From: an uncultured Porphyromonas sp.
GTDB taxonomy: Bacteria > Bacteroidota > Bacteroidia > Bacteroidales > Porphyromonadaceae
Length of the DNA stretch: 5,924 nucleotides
Direction of reading: 5' to 3'
Assembly: GCA_946997275.1 (NCBI GenBank)
Contig: CAMPUN010000085.1
Coordinates: 1 to 5,924, forward strand
Program-made: the position numbers and the translations under genes
In this document: positions 1-5,924 of the stretch, one piece after another
Layout of the letters: each line of letters begins with the position of its first letter
Numbering within the stretch: the stretch's first letter is position 1
The notes under the pieces: model-generated
Told to the model about the DNA's origin: nothing
Databases searched by the model: none
The model's input: the letters and a program-made list of their open reading frames with translations, nothing else

Positions 1-1661
1 TCAAGAAGGTACATGAGACCATAGCCTCAACTCACAATGGTACGACGCCTACCGTAGAGCAGGCGACGCAGGCTGAGCGCTATACGCCTTTCCTCGGTGA
101 TTGCTACATGGGTCATCTACGTTACAGTACGACGGACTTGGCGGGCTTGACCTTCGTACACCCGATGGTACGCCGTAGCAACTGGAGAGCGAAGTCCCTC
201 GCCGTGTGTGGTAACTTCAACCTGACCAATGTGTCGGGTATCTTTGACGAGATCACCGCCATCGGGCAGCATCCTCGTACCTCTAGCGACACACATATTA
301 TATTAGACCAAGTAGGTCACCGTCTAGACCGTGAGGTGGAGCGTCTCTACAAGATCGCTCACGAGGAGCAGGGGCTAGAGGGGATGGATATAACGCACTT
401 CATCGAGGATCATCTGGATCTGACCAACGTGCTCCGTCGTACCAGTCCTATCTGGGATGGAGGCTTTGTGATGTGCGGTATGACGGGATCGGGAGATTCT
501 TTCGTCTTGAGAGATCGTAACGGCATCCGCCCCGCATTCTACTACATTGATGACGAGATTATCGTCGTTGCTAGCGAGCGTCCTGTGATCCAGACGGTGA
601 TGAATGTGACCTACGACAAGGTTCTCGAGCTAAACCCTGGCGAGGCGCTTACCATAGACAACAAAGCTAATCCGAGTATCACGCAGATCCTGGAGCCTGG
701 CGAACTGAAAGCTTGCTCCTTCGAGCGTATTTACTTCTCTCGTGGTAGTGATCGAGACATCTATCGTGAGCGTAAGATGCTGGGACAGCTTCTCACGCCT
801 GCTATCCTCAGAGAGATAGACGGAGACTTGACCCATTCGGTCTTCTCCTTTATCCCAAACACCGCCGAGGTCGCTTACTTCGGTATGCTGGAGGGACTAA
901 ACCTCGAACTTAACGAGCGCAAGGCGGAGCAGATCGAGCAAGCGTTGGGAGCTCCCGACTTTGACGAGCAACTGAAGCATATTCTCTCGCAACGCATACG
1001 TAGTGAGAAGGTCGCCATCAAGGATATCAAGCTACGCACCTTCATCTCCGAGGGCAATACGCGCAACGATCTAGCGACGCACGTCTACGACGTCACCTAC
1101 GGCTCCATCGAGCGTGGCGTGGACAACCTCGTGGTCATCGACGATAGTATCGTACGAGGCACCACGATACGCCAGAGCATCCTCACGATCCTAGACCGCT
1201 TAGGACCGCGCAAGATAGTCTTCGTCTCCAGTGCTCCACAGATCCGCTATCCCGACTACTACGGCATAGATATGCGCCACGTGGACGAGTTCATAGCCTT
1301 TAAAGCTATGATCGCACTCCTTCAGGAGAGAGGCCAGCAGCGTATGCTTGACGAGGCATACCGTGAGGCGATAGCTCTCAGAGAGCGCCCGCTCACGGAG
1401 TACGTCCCCAACGTGATCAAGACCCTTTACGCCCCCTTTACCGAAGAGGAGATCTCAGCTAAGATTGCTGAGCTCGTCAAGTCTGACGGGATCAAGGCAG
1501 AGGTTAGCATTGTCTACCAAACAGTAGAGGCTCTACACGAAGCTATCCCTCATCATCCAGGCGACTGGTACTTTACGGGCGACTATCCTACGCCCGGCGG
1601 GTCCCATCTCGTCAACGATGCTTTCATCGCTTACTACGAGCAGCAGTACAATCGCAAATAG
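1..1661 (+). CDS. Amidophosphoribosyltransferase-like protein (divergent PurF paralogue), 5'-truncated
   Basis: The frame is open from the window edge (first full codon at base 3) to the TAG at 1659-1661, giving 552 visible residues. The ATG at 108 is internal, because GHLRYST right after it is a core motif of the class II glutaminase domain and homologous-looking sequence precedes it. The N-terminal catalytic Cys must lie upstream. Canonical PurF takes the amide of glutamine and PRPP to phosphoribosylamine, the first purine step. Seen in order: GHLRYST (111-131), the glutamine loop GNFNLTN (210-230), SSDT (about 285), RDRNGIRP then ASERP, CSFERIYFSR (from 714), and the type I PRTase PRPP motif VVIDDSIVRGTT (1131-1166). 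SSAPQIRYPDYYGIDM follows, and FTGDYPTPGG lies near the C-terminus. It departs from canonical PurF in the flexible loop, in three Fe-S cysteine positions and by an insertion near 897-1000. Full length is probably somewhat above 600 residues, against about 470-505 for typical PurF. carA follows after 28 bases. Family membership is sure; exact activity is not, so no symbol is given. Confidence 0.85.
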   Translation, partial: KKVHETIASTHNGTTPTVEQATQAERYTPFLGDCYMGHLRYSTTDLAGLTFVHPMVRRSNWRAKSLAVCGNFNLTNVSGIFDEITAIGQHPRTSSDTHIILDQVGHRLDREVERLYKIAHEEQGLEGMDITHFIEDHLDLTNVLRRTSPIWDGGFVMCGMTGSGDSFVLRDRNGIRPAFYYIDDEIIVVASERPVIQTVMNVTYDKVLELNPGEALTIDNKANPSITQILEPGELKACSFERIYFSRGSDRDIYRERKMLGQLLTPAILREIDGDLTHSVFSFIPNTAEVAYFGMLEGLNLELNERKAEQIEQALGAPDFDEQLKHILSQRIRSEKVAIKDIKLRTFISEGNTRNDLATHVYDVTYGSIERGVDNLVVIDDSIVRGTTIRQSILTILDRLGPRKIVFVSSAPQIRYPDYYGIDMRHVDEFIAFKAMIALLQERGQQRMLDEAYREAIALRERPLTEYVPNVIKTLYAPFTEEEISAKIAELVKSDGIKAEVSIVYQTVEALHEAIPHHPGDWYFTGDYPTPGGSHLVNDAFIAYYEQQYNRK

Positions 1662-1689
1662 ACATAGACGCTCTTTTCACCAAATAATC
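1662..1689 (+). promoter_or_regulatory. carA translation start region without Shine-Dalgarno
   Basis: These 28 bases separate the TAG of the PurF-like gene from the carA ATG. The bases just before the ATG are caaataatc: A/T-rich, with no purine-rich GGAG-type element. That is usual for Bacteroidota, where A-rich leaders replace Shine-Dalgarno pairing. I see no hairpin plus T-run terminator and no clear promoter, which supports co-transcription with the upstream gene. The absence of the motifs is seen; the operon is inferred. Confidence 0.45.
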
Positions 1690-2796
1690 ATGCAAACATC
1701 CACACAGCGCAAAGCTACGCTCACGCTACAAGACGGATCTACCTACACAGGCTGGCACTTCGGTGCGACTAGACAGTTGGCCGGTGAGGTAGTCTTTAAT
1801 ACAGCCATGAATGGTTACACCGAGTCGCTCACCGATCCCAGCTATATGGGGCAGATCTTGGTGATGACCTATCCGATGGTGGGCAACTACGGGATCCCCG
1901 CTGCCACCCGAGATGAGTACGACATCCCCAGATACTACGAGAGTGACGGCTGTCTCATGCGTGCCCTGATAGTCAATAGCTACTCGCCTGAGTACTCCCA
2001 CTGGAATGCGGAGCAGTCCTTAGGAGACTTTATGGCAGAGCAGGGCGTCGTGGGGATTACCGGCATCGATACACGAGCGCTGACCAAGCATCTGCGTGAC
2101 CACGGTATCCAGGTCGGCACGATAACCATCGAGGGCGAGACCTCTCCCATAGAGCCCGCCATCGGAGACCAAAACTTAGTCGCTCAAGCCTCTTGTTCTG
2201 AGCCTCGCATCTACGGTTCGGGCGATTGTCATATAGCTTTGATCGATTGTGGACTCAAGGACAACATTCTTCGCTCGCTCATCGACGAGCGTTTCACCCT
2301 CCACCGCGTCCCTTGGGACTATCCTTTGGAGCAGATAGAGGGACTGCGAGGCGTCTTCATCAGCAATGGACCTGGCTCCCCAACTTGCTGCAAGGAGACG
2401 ATCAGACAGATACAGTATGCTTTCGAGCGTCAGCTCCCCACTTACGGCATCTGCATGGGCAATCAGCTGATGGCGCTCGCCTCTGGTGCCAAGATCTACA
2501 AGATGAAGTACGGCAATCACGGACACAACCAACCTGTCCGACGGGTTAATTCGACTCAGTGCCTCATCACCAGCCAGAACCATAGCTACGCTGTCAACTC
2601 AGCGACACTCCCTCAGGGATGGGAAGAGTGGTACACCAACCTCAACGATGGCACCAATGAGGGGTTAATGCACACCGACCTGCCATTTCGCTCGGTACAG
2701 TTCCACCCAGAGGCAAAGGGCGGTCCGCTAGATGCGCTCAGCTTCTTCTCAGACTTCCAGGACATCGTCCTGAACTACCCACAATTGTCGAAATAA
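1690..2796 (+). CDS. carA: Carbamoyl phosphate synthetase small subunit (glutaminase)
   Basis: This 368-residue protein is the normal length for CarA. It hydrolyses glutamine and passes ammonia through the CarA-CarB tunnel to make carbamoyl phosphate in the cytoplasm, for pyrimidines and arginine. The N-terminal CPSase domain (about 1-170) shows GEVVFNTAMNGYTE (32-45) and GIDTRALTKHLRDHG (from 125). The class I glutamine amidotransferase domain (about 180-365) has the oxyanion-type motif NGPGSP (226-231), nucleophile Cys255 in GICMGNQ, and His339 and Glu341 in FHPEA. The triad is intact, so the enzyme should use glutamine, unlike human CPS1, which lacks this Cys. The ATG at 1690 is preferred to an in-frame ATG at 1618. 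The upstream one would overlap the previous gene by 44 bases and add a 24-residue Ser/Thr-rich leader with no CarA character, and family homology starts just after residue 10. Several motifs (GN after the Cys motif, GAKIYKM, NQPV, NLNDGTNEG) resemble eukaryotic CPS more than E. coli CarA. carB follows after 21 bases. Confidence 0.97.
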   Translation: MQTSTQRKATLTLQDGSTYTGWHFGATRQLAGEVVFNTAMNGYTESLTDPSYMGQILVMTYPMVGNYGIPAATRDEYDIPRYYESDGCLMRALIVNSYSPEYSHWNAEQSLGDFMAEQGVVGITGIDTRALTKHLRDHGIQVGTITIEGETSPIEPAIGDQNLVAQASCSEPRIYGSGDCHIALIDCGLKDNILRSLIDERFTLHRVPWDYPLEQIEGLRGVFISNGPGSPTCCKETIRQIQYAFERQLPTYGICMGNQLMALASGAKIYKMKYGNHGHNQPVRRVNSTQCLITSQNHSYAVNSATLPQGWEEWYTNLNDGTNEGLMHTDLPFRSVQFHPEAKGGPLDALSFFSDFQDIVLNYPQLSK

Positions 2797-2817
2797 CCCA
2801 TCAAGCTCGACCAAACC
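2797..2817 (+). promoter_or_regulatory. carA-carB junction, carB start region without Shine-Dalgarno
   Basis: These 21 bases lie between the carA TAA (2794-2796) and the carB ATG (2818). No Shine-Dalgarno sequence is visible; the bases before the ATG are gaccaaacc. The spacer is exactly seven sense codons with no stop, and carA and carB are in the same frame. One TAA is therefore all that separates the two coding sequences. No terminator is seen, and coupled expression of the two subunits is inferred. Confidence 0.5.
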
Positions 2818-5800
2818 ATGACTCAGCGTAAGCAATACAATAAGATACTCCTACTCGGATCTGGTGCACTCAAGATCGGAGAGGCAGGCGAATTTGACTA
2901 TTCAGGCTCACAAGCTCTCAAAGCTGTCAAAGCGGAGGGGATCAAGACCGTCCTCATCAACCCCAATATCGCTACGGTTCAGACCAGCGAAGGCGTTGCT
3001 GATGCGGTCTATTTCTTACCCGTCACGCCTTACTTCGTAGAGCGTGTCATAGAGCGAGAGCGTCCCGACGGCATCATGCTAGCCTTCGGTGGGCAGACCG
3101 CACTCAACTGTGGAGTTCAGCTCTTCCAGTCGGGTGTCCTAGAGCGTTACGGCATTGATGTACTCGGTACGCCCGTCGAGACCATTATGGCGACCGAAGA
3201 CCGAGAGCTCTTTGTCGAGAAGCTTGACGAGATAGAGGTTAAGACCATTCAGAGCCACGCTGTCACTACGATGGAGGACGCTCTCGTAGCTGCCAACCAA
3301 CTAGGCTACCCCGTCATCGTACGAGCTGCCTACGCCTTGGGAGGCTTGGGTAGTGGCTTCTGCGACAATGATGAGGAGCTCCGAGTCCTTGCGGAGAAAG
3401 CCTTCGCCTTCTCCCCACAGCTCCTGATCGAGAAGAGCTTGCGTGGCTGGAAAGAGATCGAGTACGAAGTGGTGCGAGACGCTTACGACAACTGCATCAC
3501 CGTCTGTAATATGGAGAACTTTGACCCGCTCGGCATCCACACCGGCGAGAGCATCGTCATCGCTCCCTCACAGACTCTCTCCAATGACGAGTATCACAAG
3601 CTCCGCACGATAGCTATCAAGATTATTCGTCACCTCGGTGTCGTAGGCGAGTGCAATGTGCAGTACGCCCTCGACCCCTACAGTGAGGACTACCGTGTCA
3701 TCGAGGTCAATGCGCGTCTCTCTCGCTCCTCAGCTCTAGCGAGCAAAGCTACCGGCTATCCCCTCGCACACGTTGCTGCGAAGCTTGGACTAGGCTATGG
3801 ACTCTTTGAGGTGCAGAATGCGGTGACTGGCTCTACGCCAGCCTTCTTCGAGCCAGCACTAGACTACTGTGTCTGCAAGATACCACGCTGGGATCTCGGT
3901 AAGTTCCACGGTGTGTCTCGTCAGCTCGGCAGTAGCATGAAGTCTGTCGGCGAAGTGATGGCGATCGGTCGCACCTTTGAGGAGGCAATCCAAAAGGGAC
4001 TCCGCATGATAGGGCAGGGCATGCACGGCTTCTGCGAAAACAAAGAGCTCGTCATCCCCGACATCGACACTGCCCTTCGGGAGCCAACGGATACCCGCAT
4101 CTTCGTCATCAGCAAAGCGTTCCGTCAGGGATACAGTGTGGAGCAGATCCACGAACTTACGAAGATAGATCGCTGGTTCCTCTATCGCCTCCAAGACATC
4201 CTAGAGACCTCCGAGACTCTGGGCACTTGTGACTCCATCGAGAGTCTCCCCGCAGAGCTACTACGGCAAGCTAAGGAGCAAGGCTTCACCGACTTTCAGA
4301 TCGCACGTGCCGTCACCAAGGAGTACAAGAAGCCCCTGCACAAAGAGGCTGACCAGGTACGCCAGCACCGCAAGAGCCTCGGCATACTACCTTATATCAA
4401 GCAGATCGACACGCTAGCCGCCGAGGTACCAGCCGAGAGCAACTACCTTTACCTCACTTATCATGGCGAGGAGCACGACATAGCCACAGAGCAGGACGGC
4501 AAGTCGGTCATCGTGCTAGGCTCGGGAGCTTATCGTATCGGTAGCTCCGTCGAGTTTGACTGGTGCGGTGTCAATGCGCTACACACCATTCGCAAGGCGG
4601 GTCTGCGCTCTATCATGATCAACTACAATCCAGAGACCGTCAGTACAGACTTCGATATGTCAGACCGTCTCTACTTTGACGAGCTCACCTTCGAGCGCGT
4701 CATGGATATCATAGACCTAGAGGCTCCCAAGGGTGTCATCCTAGCTACGGGTGGTCAGATTCCGAACAACCTAGCGCTACGTCTTGCCGCCAATGGGGTC
4801 ACCATCCTAGGCACGCAAGCCGAAGATATAGACCATGCGGAGGATCGACACAAGTTCTCCGCCATGCTAGACGAGCTAGGCATCGACCAGCCCGAGTGGA
4901 GCGAGCTCACCACCATTGAGGACATCGACCGCTTCGTAGATCGTGTAGGCTATCCCGTCTTGGTGCGTCCTAGCTACGTCCTCTCAGGAGCTGCGATGAA
5001 TGTCTGCTCCAATCAGGAGGAGCTACTCCGCTTCTTGCAGCTCGCAGCCAATGTGTCCCAAGACCACCCCGTGGTCGTGTCGCAGTTTGTCGAGCATGCC
5101 AAGGAGATCGAGATGGATGCCGTCGCCGATCATGGCGAAATCATCGCCTATGCGATCAGCGAGCATATCGAGTTCGCCGGCGTCCACAGTGGCGATGCAA
5201 CCATCCAGTTCCCCGCTCAGAAGCTTTACGTCGAGACCGTCCGACGCATCAAGCGAATATCGCGTCAGATAGCCGAGGCGCTACACATCTCGGGTCCGTT
5301 CAACATCCAGTTCCTCGCACGAGGCAACGAGATCAAAGTGATCGAGTGCAACCTTCGCGCCTCGCGTAGCTTCCCCTTCGTGAGCAAGGTACTGCGACTC
5401 AACTTCATCGACCTAGCCACCAAGATCATGCTAGGACTGCCCTATGAGCACCCGACGAAGGATGCCTTCTCGCTAGACTATGTGGGGATCAAGGCTTCGC
5501 AGTTCTCCTTCTCCCGCTTGCAAAAGGCTGATCCCGTGCTAGGTGTCGATATGGTTTCCACGGGTGAAGTGGGCTGTATCGGCGAAGACACCGAGGAGGC
5601 TATCCTCAAGGCGATGCTCTCCGTGGGGCATCACATACCAGAGCGTGGCATCCTCCTCTCGACGGGTGGTGCTAAGCAAAAGGCCGACCTCCTCGAGGCA
5701 TCGCAGCTCCTCCACAAGAAAGGCTACAAGCTCTACGCTACGGCTGGTACGCAGCACTTCCTAGAGGAGAACGGGGTCCCCGCCACACTCGTTCACTGGC

Positions 5801-5924
5801 CCGACAGCACCGAGCAGCCACAGGCACTTGATCTGCTGCACCAGCATGAGGTAGACCTCGTGGTCAACATCAATAAGAACCTCTCTACGGGTGAGTTGAC
5901 CAATGGCTACAAGCTACGCCGTGC
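2818..5924 (+). CDS. carB: Carbamoyl phosphate synthetase large subunit, 3'-truncated
   Basis: The frame is open from ATG 2818 to the window edge: 1035 full codons, against about 1073 residues for E. coli CarB, so only about 40 C-terminal residues should be missing. CarB phosphorylates bicarbonate, adds ammonia from CarA, and phosphorylates carbamate to carbamoyl phosphate. The usual internal duplication is visible: GSGALKIGEAGEFDYSG (from 14) matches GSGAYRIGSSVEFDWCG (from 568). The first ATP-grasp half has GGQTALN (91-97), Arg129, Arg169, GG at 175-176, Glu215, Gln282, Glu296, Asn298 and Arg300. The second half has Arg717, Gln831, Glu843 and Asn845. The linker/oligomerisation region (about 400-555) includes KIDRWFL, and the allosteric MGS-like domain starts near 940. 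Both synthetase halves look intact. The start is fixed by the carA stop just upstream and by homology from residue 9. AYALGGLGSG, EVNARLSRSS and ECNLRASRSFPF are eukaryotic CPS-type signatures. In the allosteric domain Thr975 and Thr978 are kept, but Trp994 stands where E. coli has Lys993, so control by UMP/IMP may differ. Confidence 0.97.
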   Translation, partial: MTQRKQYNKILLLGSGALKIGEAGEFDYSGSQALKAVKAEGIKTVLINPNIATVQTSEGVADAVYFLPVTPYFVERVIERERPDGIMLAFGGQTALNCGVQLFQSGVLERYGIDVLGTPVETIMATEDRELFVEKLDEIEVKTIQSHAVTTMEDALVAANQLGYPVIVRAAYALGGLGSGFCDNDEELRVLAEKAFAFSPQLLIEKSLRGWKEIEYEVVRDAYDNCITVCNMENFDPLGIHTGESIVIAPSQTLSNDEYHKLRTIAIKIIRHLGVVGECNVQYALDPYSEDYRVIEVNARLSRSSALASKATGYPLAHVAAKLGLGYGLFEVQNAVTGSTPAFFEPALDYCVCKIPRWDLGKFHGVSRQLGSSMKSVGEVMAIGRTFEEAIQKGLRMIGQGMHGFCENKELVIPDIDTALREPTDTRIFVISKAFRQGYSVEQIHELTKIDRWFLYRLQDILETSETLGTCDSIESLPAELLRQAKEQGFTDFQIARAVTKEYKKPLHKEADQVRQHRKSLGILPYIKQIDTLAAEVPAESNYLYLTYHGEEHDIATEQDGKSVIVLGSGAYRIGSSVEFDWCGVNALHTIRKAGLRSIMINYNPETVSTDFDMSDRLYFDELTFERVMDIIDLEAPKGVILATGGQIPNNLALRLAANGVTILGTQAEDIDHAEDRHKFSAMLDELGIDQPEWSELTTIEDIDRFVDRVGYPVLVRPSYVLSGAAMNVCSNQEELLRFLQLAANVSQDHPVVVSQFVEHAKEIEMDAVADHGEIIAYAISEHIEFAGVHSGDATIQFPAQKLYVETVRRIKRISRQIAEALHISGPFNIQFLARGNEIKVIECNLRASRSFPFVSKVLRLNFIDLATKIMLGLPYEHPTKDAFSLDYVGIKASQFSFSRLQKADPVLGVDMVSTGEVGCIGEDTEEAILKAMLSVGHHIPERGILLSTGGAKQKADLLEASQLLHKKGYKLYATAGTQHFLEENGVPATLVHWPDSTEQPQALDLLHQHEVDLVVNINKNLSTGELTNGYKLRR

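Noticed and set aside
1618..1689. In-frame upstream ATG that would extend CarA by 24 residues and overlap the preceding gene
   Set aside because: The extra residues are Ser/Thr/Arg-rich out-of-frame coding sequence of the upstream gene. CarA homology begins shortly after the ATG at 1690, and 368 residues is the usual length.
1662..1689. Possible internal promoter, terminator or riboswitch before carA
   Set aside because: Only 28 bases are available; there is no convincing hairpin with T-run and no recognisable -33/-7 Bacteroidota promoter pair.
2226..2549. 107-codon + strand open frame in another frame within carA
   Set aside because: Composition is that of a frame-shifted shadow (His/Arg/Pro-rich) and it overlaps the conserved glutaminase domain.
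2176..2583. 135-codon open frame on the - strand opposite carA
   Set aside because: It lies wholly inside a well-supported carA, its translation resembles no family I know, and long antisense frames are common in such coding DNA.
3859..4194. Open frames on the - strand opposite carB (111 and 64 codons)
   Set aside because: They lie opposite conserved CarB sequence, with no start signal or recognisable product.
5000..5764. Short + and - strand open frames inside the 3' half of carB
   Set aside because: Ser/Arg-rich shadows of the carB frame, which is continuous and motif-bearing here.
5880..5924. Apparent lack of a carB stop codon, as if the gene were broken
   Set aside because: The frame is intact to the last base, and about 40 residues are still expected. 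This is window truncation, not a pseudogene.
2818..5924. Similarity between the two halves of carB as a possible recent tandem duplication
   Set aside because: The internal duplication is ancient and universal in CarB, and the two halves are strongly diverged here.

Overview
The window holds one co-directional cluster of three genes on the + strand, with almost no non-coding DNA. In order they are a 5'-truncated amidophosphoribosyltransferase-like gene (PurF family, 1-1661), carA (1690-2796) and carB (2818 to the window end, 3'-truncated). The gaps are only 28 and 21 bases and show no terminator, so the three probably lie on one transcript whose promoter is upstream of the window.

The window suggests a member of the Bacteroidota, possibly Porphyromonas or a relative. 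From memory of the families, the PurF-like protein resembles the long, divergent paralogue of Bacteroides and Porphyromonas (GNFNLTN and FTGDYPTPGG motifs), and that paralogue next to carAB is familiar from this phylum. Neither carA nor carB has a Shine-Dalgarno sequence before its start codon; both have A-rich leaders, which is usual in Bacteroidota. The genus is a guess.

carA and carB encode the two subunits of glutamine-dependent carbamoyl phosphate synthetase. CarA releases ammonia from glutamine. CarB uses two ATP to combine it with bicarbonate, giving carbamoyl phosphate for pyrimidine and arginine synthesis. The key residues that can be checked are present in both. Both subunits carry sequence signatures closer to eukaryotic CPS (human CPS1/CAD type) than to E. 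coli CarAB, including a Trp in place of the E. coli Lys that binds the allosteric nucleotide. The PurF-like protein keeps the PRPP-binding signature and the glutaminase fold, but it differs from textbook PurF in the glutamine loop, the catalytic flexible loop, the Fe-S cysteines and an inserted segment. Its true reaction is therefore less certain than its family. All three enzymes handle glutamine nitrogen and nucleotide precursors, which makes a joint purine/pyrimidine role plausible.

I see no mobile element, CRISPR array, RNA gene or clearly novel system. The points of interest are the atypical PurF paralogue, the eukaryote-like CPS, and the carA/carB junction, where the two genes share a reading frame and are separated by a single stop codon.
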